DNA of 48,162 nt from an uncultured Coriobacteriaceae bacterium (GCA_900544245.1 UQUH01000009.1:1-48162), one strand, 5' to 3'. Positions 23,924-32,734 are shown, numbered from the stretch's first letter. Notes: a model not told the origin generated them from the sequence alone. Translations and numbers: made by a program.

Positions 23924-26833
23924 ATGGCTGTTTCACGTGAAATACGACTTGACGAGTTTCTCATCGCGGGAACGGACCCGGACGTTTCCAACATGTACCG
24001 TCAGCTTCCTGAGCGGGCGCGGGACCTGCAATTCGGCCTCGTCGAGGACGAGGTCATCGTGCTCGACACCGAGACCACCGGATTTGACCCGACACGTTGT
24101 TCGCTGCTCGAAATAGCCGCCATCCGCATGCGCGGCGGCGAGACAGTGAGCGAGTTTCACACCTTCGTCGATCCCGGTCTCACCATACCACCGGAAATCG
24201 TCGAGCTCACGGGCATCACACAAGACGATGTCGAGGATGCGCCGTGCCCACAGGACGCGGTCGCGACACTGGCCGAGTTCGCGGGCAATCGCAACCTCGT
24301 TGCCCACAACGCGCGCTTCGACCAGGGCTTCGTCATGCGGCAAGCACAACCCGGCATGCTTGCCGGGCAATGGATCGACACGCTCGCGCTCTCGCAGATC
24401 GTGTTGCCGCGCCTCAGGTCACATCGGCTTGTCGACCTGGCCGCCGCCTTCGGCCTGGGCTCGCCCTCGCACCGCGCGATGGACGACACCGTGAGCCTCG
24501 GCGCGCTGTGGCGCATACTGCTCGCGGGCATCCAGGCGATGACCCCCGGACTTGCGGCGAGCATCGCCGAGCTCTCACCGCAGACCGACTGGCCGCTACG
24601 ACCGTACTTCGCGCAGGCGGCGCTCGAGCAGCCCGGTATCGACTTCTCCCTGCGCCGCAACCGCACAGAGCGCACGCAGGCCCTAAGCCAACCTCCCCGT
24701 CCGGACGCCGACGAGGTTCCCCTCTCCTTTTGCGACGAGTCGCGCATCGAGGCGGCGTTTTCGCCGGAAGGCATCATGGGCACGATGTACCCGGGTTACG
24801 AGGAGCGCCCCGAGCAGCTCGGAATGGCGCAAGAGGTTGCAGCGTGCCTGCGCGAAGGTGACATCCGCGTCATCGAGGCGGGAACGGGCGTCGGCAAGTC
24901 CATGGCCTACCTCGTGCCCATCGCCTACGACGCACGCGAGAACAAGGTCACGATGGGTGTCGCGACCAAGACCAACGCCCTCATGGACCAACTCGTCTAC
25001 CAGGACCTTCCCCGCTTGCGCGCGGCGCTTGGCGATGACCTGAACTACGTCGCCCTCAAGGGCTACGACCACTACCTGTGCCTGCGCAAGCTCGAGCACA
25101 TGATACGCAGCCGCCAGGGCGCCGATGGCGACCTCATCACGATGATTGCCACGCTCCTCAGCTTCACGGCGCAGACCAGCCACGGCGACCTCGACGCCCT
25201 CAGCATCGGGTGGGCGCGCCTTCCCCGCGCTGACATCCAGGCAAATGCCAACGACTGCCTCAAGAAACGCTGCCCCTTCTTCCCTCGTCGGTGTTACCTG
25301 CACGGCGCGCGTCGCGCGGCCATGAGTGCCGACATCGTCGTCACCAACCACGCGCTTCTGTTTCGCGACATGCAGGTCGACAACGGCATCCTGCCCCCCA
25401 TCAGGCACTGGATCATCGACGAGGCCCATGGTGTCGAGGGCGAGGCACGCCGACAGCTCTCCAGTTCGATCAGCTCGCGCGACCTCGAGACGACGCTCGG
25501 CCGCATCGCGAACCCCAAAAATGGCATCACCGCCGTCATCGGCAAACGTGCCGGTGGGTTCGAGGGCGGAGACATGCTCTACGGTGTCACCGCCGACATC
25601 GAGAACCGCGTTGGGCAGATCCAACTGCTCGCCGCCGAGTTCTTTGCGGCGCTCGCCGAGCTTCCCTCCCCCAACGCGCGCGACAACGGCAGCTACAACA
25701 TCATCACCGTGTGGATTGGCGCCGAGGTGCGCGCGGGAAGCACCTGGCGCGAGCTGTGCGGTTGCGGTACCAAGCTCGCCGACGCGCTTTGGGGCCTCAA
25801 CGGCCGCCTTGCCGACCTCATCTCCATGCTCGAGCAGTTCGAGGGGGAGTTCGCCAACCAGCTTGCGGAGCTCTCCGGCATAACGTGCGGCCTCAAGGGC
25901 GATGTCGACGCCCTCAGGCTCATTCTTGACGGCACAGATGACCGCTTCGTCACCTCGCTGCAGCTCGACCGCAACCCACGACACCCCATGCAGGCGCTCG
26001 AGGCGATGCGACTCGACATCGGCGAGTCGCTCGCGGCCGACCTCTATCCGCAGACGCGCAGCCTCGTCTTCACCTCGGCGACGCTGGCCACCGCCGAGCG
26101 CGAACCCTTCGCCCACTTCCTGCGTGCCACGGGCCTCGACCGTGTCACTGACAAGCCGGTGTACACCGCAATGTTCGCGTCTGGCTACGATTACGAGCAC
26201 AACATGTCCGTCTTGCTGCCGAGCGACATGCCCGAGCCGAACTCCCCCGGCCATCATGACGCCTTCCTGCGCTTGCTGTACGAGGTACACGTCGCCATGG
26301 GCGGCTCGGTGCTCACGCTGTTCACCAACCGCCGCGAGATGGAGGCCTTCTATCGCGAGCTCAAGCCCCTACTCGCGAATGAGGGAATCGAGCTCGTCGC
26401 GCAGACTCGCGGCACGAACACGAAGTCGTTGCGCGACAGGTTCTTATCAGACAGGAACCTGTCAATGTTCGCGCTCAAGTCGTTCTGGGAGGGATTCGAC
26501 GCCCCTGGGGACACCCTTCGCTGCGTCATCATCGCCCGCCTGCCCTTCAGCCGTCCCGATGACCCCATCACGCGCGAGCGCGAGGTGCGCGACGGGCGTG
26601 CGGCCTGGGGACGCTATTCGCTCCCCGAGGCGGTGATGGACCTCAAGCAGGCCGCAGGTCGTCTCATCCGCAACTCAACCGACAGCGGCTGGCTCGTGCT
26701 CGCGGATGCGCGCCTGCAGACGAAGAACTACGCGAAGTCGTTCTTGCGCGCGATGCCGACACCCGACATCCGGACGCTTACCACTGACGAGATTGCACGC
26801 CTCATGGAGACGCAGGAACCGGGCGCCGTCTAG
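23924..26833 (+). CDS. DnaQ-type exonuclease fused to DinG-family helicase
   Basis: 969 residues. Residues about 45-215 form a DEDD exonuclease domain (VLDTETTGFDP at 47-57, HNARFDQGFV, HRAMDDT). From about 290 comes an XPD/DinG-like superfamily 2 helicase: Walker A GTGVGKS near 321, an iron-sulfur domain with Cys around 385 and CLKKRCPFFPRRC near 446-458, DEAH near 498, and C-terminal motifs ending KQAAGRLIRN. The order matches the DinG proteins of Gram-positive bacteria, but the four cluster cysteines, which Bacillus DinG lacks, are present. Start ATG at MAVSREI; the codons immediately after it contain a near-perfect parS site. It converges on the DUF151 gene. Confidence 0.93.
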   Translation: MAVSREIRLDEFLIAGTDPDVSNMYRQLPERARDLQFGLVEDEVIVLDTETTGFDPTRCSLLEIAAIRMRGGETVSEFHTFVDPGLTIPPEIVELTGITQDDVEDAPCPQDAVATLAEFAGNRNLVAHNARFDQGFVMRQAQPGMLAGQWIDTLALSQIVLPRLRSHRLVDLAAAFGLGSPSHRAMDDTVSLGALWRILLAGIQAMTPGLAASIAELSPQTDWPLRPYFAQAALEQPGIDFSLRRNRTERTQALSQPPRPDADEVPLSFCDESRIEAAFSPEGIMGTMYPGYEERPEQLGMAQEVAACLREGDIRVIEAGTGVGKSMAYLVPIAYDARENKVTMGVATKTNALMDQLVYQDLPRLRAALGDDLNYVALKGYDHYLCLRKLEHMIRSRQGADGDLITMIATLLSFTAQTSHGDLDALSIGWARLPRADIQANANDCLKKRCPFFPRRCYLHGARRAAMSADIVVTNHALLFRDMQVDNGILPPIRHWIIDEAHGVEGEARRQLSSSISSRDLETTLGRIANPKNGITAVIGKRAGGFEGGDMLYGVTADIENRVGQIQLLAAEFFAALAELPSPNARDNGSYNIITVWIGAEVRAGSTWRELCGCGTKLADALWGLNGRLADLISMLEQFEGEFANQLAELSGITCGLKGDVDALRLILDGTDDRFVTSLQLDRNPRHPMQALEAMRLDIGESLAADLYPQTRSLVFTSATLATAEREPFAHFLRATGLDRVTDKPVYTAMFASGYDYEHNMSVLLPSDMPEPNSPGHHDAFLRLLYEVHVAMGGSVLTLFTNRREMEAFYRELKPLLANEGIELVAQTRGTNTKSLRDRFLSDRNLSMFALKSFWEGFDAPGDTLRCVIIARLPFSRPDDPITREREVRDGRAAWGRYSLPEAVMDLKQAAGRLIRNSTDSGWLVLADARLQTKNYAKSFLRAMPTPDIRTLTTDEIARLMETQEPGAV
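23929..23944. promoter_or_regulatory. parS-like site (15 of 16) at the start of the DinG-like gene
   Basis: TGTTTCACGTGAAATA, differing from TGTTTCACGTGAAACA in one base. It occupies codons 2-7 of the DinG-like gene, about 15 kb from the two perfect parS sites. Confidence 0.8.
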
Positions 26834-26848
26834 GCAGCCCGCGCGGCA

Positions 26849-27373
26849 CTAGTCTTTGCCGCCGTTATGCGTGACGAAATCCTCGGGCTTGATGTGCTCG
26901 ATGAACTTGTCGAATTCCTCGAGCTCGATCTGCTCGTCCTGCCCCGGCGTGAGAGCGCGCGGACAAGCGGCGGATTGCATGACGTCTTCCTCGACAAACA
27001 GGGGCGCATTGGCACGTGCGGCAAGGGCGATCGCATCGCTCGGACGCGCGTCGACACGCGTGAACATGCCGTTTGCGCAACGGAGATAGATGGTGGCGTA
27101 GAAGGTCGTGCCCTCGACGCGGTCGATGACGACGCGGCTGACGTTGCCTCCAAGGGAGCTGACGAGATCGATGGCGAGGGCGTGCGTGATGGGACGCTCG
27201 GTCGCGTTGCCCTCGAGCGCGGCGGCGATGGCGGTCGCCTCCATGGTGCCGATCCAGATGGGAAGCACGAGGTCATCGGCGATATCCTCGCGGTGTTCCG
27301 CGACACGCAGGGTGATGACAGATGGCATGGGAAGGAGGCCGATGACGAGCGATTCGACGTTTACCAGTACCAT
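26849..27373 (-). CDS. DUF151 / bifunctional nuclease-domain protein
   Basis: 174 residues. The region MVLVNVESLVIGLLPMPSVI, then LPIWIGTMEATAIA and RVDARPSDAIALAARANAPL (about 95-120) are the conserved blocks of the bifunctional nuclease (BFN/DUF151) family. An acidic tail (DEQIELEEFDKFIEHIKPED) closes the protein. Start at ATG behind GGGAGGTG. Members are often neighbours of MiaB-like or regulatory genes; catalytic activity in bacteria is not settled. Its own promoter is predicted about 35 bases upstream. Confidence 0.88.
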   Translation of the reverse strand: MVLVNVESLVIGLLPMPSVITLRVAEHREDIADDLVLPIWIGTMEATAIAAALEGNATERPITHALAIDLVSSLGGNVSRVVIDRVEGTTFYATIYLRCANGMFTRVDARPSDAIALAARANAPLFVEEDVMQSAACPRALTPGQDEQIELEEFDKFIEHIKPEDFVTHNGGKD

Positions 27374-27403
27374 TGCGCACCTCCCTTCGAAAGGCATGTC
27401 CTC

Positions 27404-27433
27404 ATTATAGACAACTTGACCCCGTAACCATAA
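27404..27433 (-). promoter_or_regulatory. Promoter of the DUF151 gene
   Basis: Perfect -10 TATAAT (minus strand, 27409-27404) with TTATGG 18 bases upstream; the start codon lies 31 bases after the -10. Confidence 0.5.
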
Positions 27434-27516
27434 CCGTTCGCCAAACCCTCCACAAGAAACTTGACCGGCGCGTGGTCGTTTCGTTTCCGAACCGTGGGTG
27501 TGGGCGGGGGGACGAG

Positions 27517-27547
27517 TGAGACACATTGGACAGGTACATCTGTCTCA
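27517..27547. repeat. TGAGACA-family palindrome overlapping the PNP stop
   Basis: TGAGACA (27517-27523) and TGTCTCA (27541-27547) with an unrelated loop. The right arm contains the purine nucleoside phosphorylase stop codon. Confidence 0.55.
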
Positions 27548-28369
27548 TCCGGCATAGGCGAGGAGCAGCCGCTCGACCTTGTGGGCTGCCTCTCGCGCGG
27601 CAATGTTCACGTCATCCATGCTCAGCGGCTCGTCGAGCACGCCGGCGGCGGGATTCGAGATCATCGAGATGCCGAGAACGTCCATCCCGCAACCACGGGC
27701 GGCGATGACCTCGAAGACGGTCGACATTCCCACGGCATCCGCCCCGAGCGTGCGAAAGGCGCGTATCTCGGCAGGCGTCTCGAACGATGGCCCTACGGTG
27801 GCGATGTACACGCCGCTCTTGAGATCGAATCCGCACGCCATCGCTGCCCGGCGGGCATGCTCACGCAGCGCCGGCGAGTACGCCTGCGTCATATCGAAGA
27901 AACGCGGAAAGAGCTCGGGTTCATCGGGTGCGGCAAGCGGGTTAGCGCCCAGCAGGTTGATGTGGTCTTCGATGAGCATGAGGTCACCCACGCCAAGGTC
28001 GACGTTGATGCCGCCGGCTGCGTTCGTGACCACGAGCTCGTTCGCGCCGAGCGCATGCATCAAGACGATGGGAAACGCAACCTGCTGGGGCGTGTTTCCC
28101 TCGTAGGCGTGCAGTCGCCCCTGCATGCAGATGACCGGTCGCTTTCCCAACGTTCCGATGACGAAACGACCTGCATGCAAGGGAGCGGTTGACGGAACCA
28201 TATGGGGAACCTCGGCATAGTCGATGCACGTCGCTCCATCGATGGCATCGACCAGACAACCCAGGCCGCTACCGAGTACGATTCCGAGTGCGCCATCGGC
28301 GACATTCACGCGTTTGCGCATGAACGCAACCGCCTCGTCGACGTTCTCCTTCGTGATGATGTGCTCCAT
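27545..28369 (-). CDS. Purine nucleoside phosphorylase
   Basis: 274 residues. PNP of the trimeric (class I high-molecular-weight family member, mammalian-like) type: GIVLGSGLGCL near 30-40 for phosphate binding, QGRLHAYEG near 83-91, TNAAGGIN near 115-122, GPSFETPAEIR near 189-200, GMSTVFEVIAARGCGMDVLG near 212-231. It cleaves (deoxy)inosine and guanosine with phosphate to free base and ribose-1-phosphate in the cytoplasm. Strong GGGAGGTG ribosome site before the ATG. The gene is bracketed by two TGAGACA palindromes, suggesting a single-gene transcript. Confidence 0.95.
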   Translation of the reverse strand: MEHIITKENVDEAVAFMRKRVNVADGALGIVLGSGLGCLVDAIDGATCIDYAEVPHMVPSTAPLHAGRFVIGTLGKRPVICMQGRLHAYEGNTPQQVAFPIVLMHALGANELVVTNAAGGINVDLGVGDLMLIEDHINLLGANPLAAPDEPELFPRFFDMTQAYSPALREHARRAAMACGFDLKSGVYIATVGPSFETPAEIRAFRTLGADAVGMSTVFEVIAARGCGMDVLGISMISNPAAGVLDEPLSMDDVNIAAREAAHKVERLLLAYAG

Positions 28370-28384
28370 GGCACCTCCCGGACA

Positions 28385-28419
28385 AAATGAGACACCGTCT
28401 CAGAGCAACTGTCTCATTT
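28385..28419. repeat. TGAGACA-family palindrome, inverted copy
   Basis: AAATGAGACA (28385-28394) and TGTCTCATTT (28410-28419). On the minus strand its loop matches the GTTGCTC-GAGACG loop of the copies at 17592 and 48128. It sits just before the PNP gene. Confidence 0.75.
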
Positions 28420-28427
28420 CGCAGATG

Positions 28428-28459
28428 AAAAGGGTCCGCGCAACGAAATTGGCGGACCC
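28428..28459 (-). terminator. Terminator of tRNA-Glu
   Basis: GGGTCCGC (28432-28439) pairs with GCGGACCC (28452-28459); on the minus strand the stem is followed by TTTT. It lies 10 bases past the tRNA end. Confidence 0.8.
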
Positions 28460-28469
28460 GTACGATCAA

Positions 28470-28545
28470 TGGCGCCCCCAGCGGGATTCGAACCCGCGAT
28501 CTTCGGCTTGAAGGGCCGACGTCCTAACCGCTAGACGATGGGGAC
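28470..28545 (-). tRNA. tRNA-Glu (TTC)
   Basis: Cloverleaf on the minus strand: acceptor GTCCCCA with TGGGGGC, anticodon loop CCTTCAA giving TTC, T-loop GGTTCGAATCC, encoded CCA at 28470-28472. Confidence 0.97.
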
Positions 28546-28620
28546 AAAACGGTTCGGTCATTATGCCATAAAACCGCCGATTGGCAAGCGGGATTGATGC
28601 GCCAGACCCCTGACCTGCGA

Positions 28621-28657
28621 AACCAGACAAGGGTGCCCCGGCGACTTTTGTCTGGTT
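28621..28657. terminator. Hairpin after the methyltransferase gene
   Basis: AACCAGACAA (28621-28630) and TTGTCTGGTT (28648-28657), one base past the methyltransferase stop. Same build as the GACA/TGTC palindromes. Confidence 0.6.
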
Positions 28658-28658
28658 G

Positions 28659-29477
28659 CTACTTGTCCCACGCGAAAAACGCCCAGGGCGTGACGCGCGT
28701 GTGGTCGTACTCCCAGCATGTCCCACCGTCGGCGTCGTGAACCTGGTGAAGATGCTGTCTCGAGTACGCGATGAGTCGTTCGCGCTCCTCGTCGGTGGCG
28801 CCCATGGCATCGCACGTCTTGTCGATGGCCTCGTCGAAGCTCTCGAAACGACTCTGTCGGGAGCTGTCAATGTAGGAGAGCTCGGGGTGAACGCCCATGT
28901 CCCAGAGGATGTTGAACGCGAAGACGCAGTCCGGATACCGTGGCTGCTCGCGTCCGATCGCGTCGAGCAAGACAGGATCGACACGCGGTGAAAGGCCCGT
29001 CGTCAGCGTGATGCAGACACGCCTGCGCGCATGTTCGTCGAGCTTGGCAAGCGCCGCTTGCATATCACCCGTCGCGATGGAGCGCGAGGCAAGCGCAACG
29101 TCGCATACGGGCACGCCGGCCGTGGTCCAATCGTCGTCCCAGGCCAACAGCATGGGATGAACGTGCTCGTTCACGCCGAGACGGAAGGCCGTTTCCATGA
29201 GCGCGTCGAGCATGCCGCGCGAGAAGTCGCAGGCGTAGACCTCGTGTCCGTCCTGGGCAAGCGGCAGCGCGAGCGCGCCGGACCCGCACCCCATGTCGAG
29301 CACGGTTTCGCCTTCACGCACCCCGGCGTAGTCGAGAAAGGTCGATGCGTACGAGCTCGTTCCCGAAACTTTGGCGTAGTTTGCCGAACGTTCGTCCCAT
29401 CGTGTCGCGTCGTCGGAACGTCCCCTGTGCTCCTGCTCGGCAATCCAAGCGGCGCGCCAGTCGATGTCAATCGTCAT
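28659..29477 (-). CDS. Class I SAM-dependent methyltransferase
   Basis: 272 residues. Motif I VLDMGCGSGALALPLA at 59-74 binds SAM; YACDFSRGML is the acidic loop; further Rossmann strands follow (CDVALASRSIA). Substrate not identifiable. This type is frequent in Coriobacteriia, sometimes near corrinoid or molybdenum genes, but here its neighbours are uninformative. Its ATG overlaps the stop of the preceding DUF4013-like frame (ATGA, 29474-29477), indicating translational coupling. A hairpin follows its stop. Confidence 0.87.
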   Translation of the reverse strand: MTIDIDWRAAWIAEQEHRGRSDDATRWDERSANYAKVSGTSSYASTFLDYAGVREGETVLDMGCGSGALALPLAQDGHEVYACDFSRGMLDALMETAFRLGVNEHVHPMLLAWDDDWTTAGVPVCDVALASRSIATGDMQAALAKLDEHARRRVCITLTTGLSPRVDPVLLDAIGREQPRYPDCVFAFNILWDMGVHPELSYIDSSRQSRFESFDEAIDKTCDAMGATDEERERLIAYSRQHLHQVHDADGGTCWEYDHTRVTPWAFFAWDK

Positions 29478-30076
29478 GCGTCCTCCGGGTCCGTGGTCTC
29501 GCCGACGGCATCCTCCGGGTCCACGGATGGTTGACCGTCATCTTGACCTGCCGGTTCAGCCGGCTCCGCCATCTCGACCTCGGCCTGCTCCTGCTGCCCG
29601 AAATCAACCGCGAGCTTCTCGTCCTTCGTATTCTTCGCGCGACGGCTCTTCTTCGCCGCCGCCTTCGCCTCGCGCCTGGCTTCCTTCTCCGCCGCCATCT
29701 CCACCTCGAATTGCATGGGTGCCGAGGGCGACCGCCAGGTATCGGGCTTGAACTGCTCCATCCAGTATCCGAGCGAACGCATGTAGAGCGCCGAGATAAA
29801 CGCGCTCACGATCGCGCCGGCAATCCACACCATGAGCGCAACGACGATGGTGACCACTCCTAGCAACGCCAGCGGCACGAGGTCGTTTCCCAACACCGAC
29901 GTCATTGACATGGAGGCTATGACGCCGATGAAGGGGATGGTCGGCAGGAGCACGATGAAGAGCGCGGCGGCGAGCAGCGGAACCACGAGCAGAATGACGC
30001 AGGTCGCGCTGCCAAAACCGCCCGGATCGCGCCTGAACATCCTGATTACCCGCTTAACCTGCAGTCCGGGGAGCAC
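29474..30076 (-). CDS. DUF4013-like membrane protein, 3' half in a shifted frame
   Basis: 200 residues from a possible GTG start, but the frame is open from about 30163 and gives sensible protein (AAFRSIIYERVLPGLQVKRV). It holds two or three membrane helices (about 23-50, 65-95), then a long charged tail with an Ala/Lys/Arg helix (EKEARREAKAAAKKSRRAKN) and acidic repeats containing DPEDA. No ribosome site precedes the GTG. It looks like the second half of the protein encoded at 30046-30558, in the -1 frame relative to it; see the finding on the six-G tract at 30112-30117. Function unknown. Confidence 0.6.
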   Translation of the reverse strand: MLPGLQVKRVIRMFRRDPGGFGSATCVILLVVPLLAAALFIVLLPTIPFIGVIASMSMTSVLGNDLVPLALLGVVTIVVALMVWIAGAIVSAFISALYMRSLGYWMEQFKPDTWRSPSAPMQFEVEMAAEKEARREAKAAAKKSRRAKNTKDEKLAVDFGQQEQAEVEMAEPAEPAGQDDGQPSVDPEDAVGETTDPEDA

Positions 30077-30558
30077 GCGTTCGTAAATGATGCTACGAAA
30101 CGCGGCGGGCGCCCCCCACGCGGCGGCGTGCCCATCATGGTGTGGCCCTGATGAGGAGACCTACGGGCCGGGCCGCCCGCCGCAAGCGCGGCGACGAACA
30201 CGGCGAAGAGCTCGACGAGAAACCTCAGAATGGACCCCGCCACCGGAACGAACCCCAGCAAGATGCCGATGACCACGACGGGAACGACCCAGATGAGGAT
30301 GATCCAACATGCGAGAAAGCCGTAGCGCGCACACCGACCAAGGTCGCCGAGCTTGCGCGACAACGGGGTGTGCATGCCCCAAGCCGCCTCCTTGGCCCAG
30401 TCGTAGAGATACCCGAACATGATGATCTGCCCGATGATGGGCACGCAATTCATGAAGCCGAGGACGAGGGTGGCCTTCCACCAGTCCTCATCCGAGGCAA
30501 GGTCGTTCCACGAACGGCTCATGTACGTGTTAAGTGCCTTGGTCTGCGCATCTGCCAT
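30046..30558 (-). CDS. DUF4013-like membrane protein, 5' half
   Basis: 170 residues. The head resembles DUF4013 proteins of Coriobacteriia and archaea: SWNDLASDEDWWKATLVLGF, VPIIGQIIMFGYLYDWAKEAAWGM, then two more hydrophobic segments. After about residue 125 the sequence becomes Pro/Arg/Gly-rich (PARRSPHQGHTMMGTPPRGG) and unlike a membrane protein, while the adjacent frame resumes a plausible membrane sequence. So the gene is probably frameshifted here, or read by slippage. The start is the ATG at MADAQTKA; a GTG three codons upstream has better spacing from AAGGA. The gene starts 12 bp after the preceding hypothetical gene. Confidence 0.6.
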   Translation of the reverse strand: MADAQTKALNTYMSRSWNDLASDEDWWKATLVLGFMNCVPIIGQIIMFGYLYDWAKEAAWGMHTPLSRKLGDLGRCARYGFLACWIILIWVVPVVVIGILLGFVPVAGSILRFLVELFAVFVAALAAGGPARRSPHQGHTMMGTPPRGGRPPRFVASFTNACSPDCRLSG

Positions 30559-30570
30559 TGGCGACACCAA

Positions 30571-31104
30571 CTATTCCTTGGACCCGTCTCCCGCCAGAAG
30601 GCTCTGGATTCGCTGCTGTATCTCATCCATCTCGTCGCCCTCCTTGGCAAGCACCTCTGCACGCGCCTTGGCGGCGCGCACAGCCGCCAGGTCGTAGAAG
30701 GTGTCCACGTCATCGACGTAGGCGGGCGTCTCGTCAAAGACGAGCGTATCACCCTCTTGCCGATAGAGACGCGCGATGACATAGGCCTTCTCCATCTCGG
30801 TCGTGGCACACTCCACGATGATGGCATCGAGCTGTCCGTCATCCGTCATCAGGAAGCCGTCGTAGCAGAAGGCGTAGTGCGTGGAGAACGCGCTCGAGGA
30901 CTTGACGTTTGACTCCGCAGCGTGACGACAACTCACCACGTCGTCACCGGGAAAGTTCTCCTCGAACATCTGGTCGCCATCGACGATGACCGTGAACGGG
31001 GTGAGCTCGTCACCAGCCTCGAGCTTGGTCTGGGCCTCGTCGAGGCAGTAGAACGTGATGCGCTCGAGGATGTCGTCCATCTCGAGGTTTTCCTGGTCTG
31101 TCAT
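30571..31104 (-). CDS. Hypothetical acidic protein
   Basis: 177 residues, acidic, soluble, without signal or membrane segments. Residues 1-130 look like a mixed alpha/beta domain (FTVIVDGDQMFEENFPGDDVV, AIIVECATTEMEKAYVIARL), and the last 35 form a probable amphipathic helix (AAVRAAKARAEVLAKEGDEM). No family recognised. Start ATG has an AAGGAGATG ribosome site. First gene of a minus-strand unit with the DUF4013-like and methyltransferase genes. Confidence 0.7.
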   Translation of the reverse strand: MTDQENLEMDDILERITFYCLDEAQTKLEAGDELTPFTVIVDGDQMFEENFPGDDVVSCRHAAESNVKSSSAFSTHYAFCYDGFLMTDDGQLDAIIVECATTEMEKAYVIARLYRQEGDTLVFDETPAYVDDVDTFYDLAAVRAAKARAEVLAKEGDEMDEIQQRIQSLLAGDGSKE

Positions 31105-31161
31105 TGCATCTCCTTGCGCAGGCGCCGTGATGGGCGCTTTTCGTCGTTTCCATTCGACAAA

Positions 31162-31190
31162 AGTATACTTTTTGGTGCAACCTGAGCCAA
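31162..31190 (-). promoter_or_regulatory. Promoter of the 31104-28659 unit
   Basis: TTGGCT (minus, 31190-31185) and TATACT (31167-31162) with a 17-base spacer, 57 bases before the start codon. Confidence 0.55.
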
Positions 31191-31201
31191 CCTCGCAATT
31201 T

Positions 31202-31232
31202 TTGGCCAGCTACAAGCGTCTTGCGCTATAAT
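31202..31232 (+). promoter_or_regulatory. Promoter of tRNA-Ser (CGA)
   Basis: TATAAT at 31227-31232, with TTGGCC 19 bases upstream; the tRNA begins 30 bases later. Confidence 0.6.
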
Positions 31233-31261
31233 CACCCCCGCACCCCACATGGGGCCCCTGC

Positions 31262-31354
31262 GGAGGGGTGGCAGAGTGGTTGAATGCGGCGGTCTCGAAA
31301 ACCGTTTACCCGGTAACCCCGGGTACGAGGGTTCGAATCCCTCCTCCTCCGCCA
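31262..31354 (+). tRNA. tRNA-Ser (CGA)
   Basis: 93 bases with class II long variable arm (ACCCGGTAACCCCGGGT); acceptor GGAGGGG with CTCCTCC, anticodon loop CTCGAAA giving CGA, T-loop GGTTCGAATCC, encoded CCA. Confidence 0.96.
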
Positions 31355-31380
31355 GATCATTCTCGCAGTAAGAAGATGCC

Positions 31381-32655
31381 ATGAGCTCAGATCCGGATAC
31401 CACCGAACCAACGGGCACCGTCGAGGCGAAGTGGCGGCTGCGCGCATATCGCACCTGGTCGATCGTCGGCATCTGCATCATCATCGGCATCATCCTCTAC
31501 ATCGCCGGCATCATCTGGCAGGCCGTCGCCATCCTCATCGTGACCGCCTTGCTCGTCTTCCTGCTACACGGCTTCGTCAACAGGCTCGAACGGCACGGCA
31601 TCCCGCGCTGGGGCGGCACGACGATTGCGTTCCTGCTCATCATCGCCGTGATCATCGCATGCTTCATGGTGCTCATCCCGGCCGTCGTCTCGCAGCTCAC
31701 GTCGTTTACCCAGCAACTACCCAAGTATCTCGCGCAGATTCAGGACTTCGTCACCAAGGCGAGTTCCTCAACCCAGCTTCTCGATGGCGAGAGCATCAAC
31801 GCGCTGCTCACCCAGGCCGTCTCCTTCATCCGCCAGCAGGCAGGTGCGCTCGCCAGCGGTCTGGCAAACGGCGTGATGGGCGGCATCGTGAGCGTCGGCA
31901 ACGTCATCCTGGTCACCTTCATCTCGTTCATCTGCTCGTTCTGGATCCTGCTCGACCTTCCCGTCCTCTCCCGCGAGGTTCGCGGCCTGGTGGACGACAA
32001 GTACCAAGATGACATCGACGTCGTGACCAACGCCTTTGGCACTGCGGTGTACGGATGGGCCAAGTCGACGCTGCTGTGCGCGCTCATCACCGGCGTCGCC
32101 AGCTGGCTGTGCTTCCTCATCCTCGGCATTCCCTACTCCGTTGTCCTGGGATTCCTCTGCGGCATACTGTACTTCGTCCCCTACATCGGCCCGATGGTCT
32201 CGTGCGCGATCGTGGCAATCATCGCGCTCTTCGTCTCACCGCTCGTCTGCATCATCTCGATTGTCGTCAACATGGTCATCAACAACGTCATCGGCAACAT
32301 CATCTCGCCGAAACTCATGAAGAGCTCGGTCAACGCCTACCCGGCCCTCATCCTCGTCGCGATACTGGTGGGCAGCGCCCTGGGAGGCATTCCCGGCATG
32401 CTGCTGTCCATACCGGTCATCGGCGCGCTCCAAGGAATCTTCATCGCCTACTACGAGCTCATAACGGGCAAGAAGATCGCGACGGAGGACGGTGTGCTCT
32501 TCCAGCTTCCCAAGCCAAAGAAAAGCCGGAAGATGCCCAGGTTCATCAGAGATCTCGAGGGTGGATCACATCGTGAGGAAGAGGAAGTGTCGGGAAGCGA
32601 CCACGACGCTTCGCCGCAGGATGCCGGCGAACACGACGAGGGGGACCGGAAGTAA
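31381..32655 (+). CDS. AI-2E/PerM-family membrane permease
   Basis: 424 residues, seven to eight membrane helices in the usual order: two N-terminal spans (29-70), a third near 85-105, a periplasmic loop with LTQAVSFIRQQAGALASGLA, then C-terminal spans including the conserved GIPYSVVLGFLCGILYFVPYIGPM and NNVIGNIISPKLM segments. The last 60 residues are charged and cytoplasmic. Relatives export autoinducer-2 or act as Na+/H+ antiporters; which applies is unclear. It lies just after tRNA-Ser, with a weak ribosome site. Confidence 0.92.
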   Translation: MSSDPDTTEPTGTVEAKWRLRAYRTWSIVGICIIIGIILYIAGIIWQAVAILIVTALLVFLLHGFVNRLERHGIPRWGGTTIAFLLIIAVIIACFMVLIPAVVSQLTSFTQQLPKYLAQIQDFVTKASSSTQLLDGESINALLTQAVSFIRQQAGALASGLANGVMGGIVSVGNVILVTFISFICSFWILLDLPVLSREVRGLVDDKYQDDIDVVTNAFGTAVYGWAKSTLLCALITGVASWLCFLILGIPYSVVLGFLCGILYFVPYIGPMVSCAIVAIIALFVSPLVCIISIVVNMVINNVIGNIISPKLMKSSVNAYPALILVAILVGSALGGIPGMLLSIPVIGALQGIFIAYYELITGKKIATEDGVLFQLPKPKKSRKMPRFIRDLEGGSHREEEEVSGSDHDASPQDAGEHDEGDRK

Positions 32656-32734
32656 CCCCTCGCTCACGTCTTCTTTCGTGCCATCCTCCGCGTGTTAGGA
32701 TAATCGTGACACGTCACGCGCAAGGAGGTACCCC

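Noticed and set aside
24683..26290. A 535-codon open frame opposite the DinG-like gene
   Set aside because: Antisense shadow of a well-supported gene.
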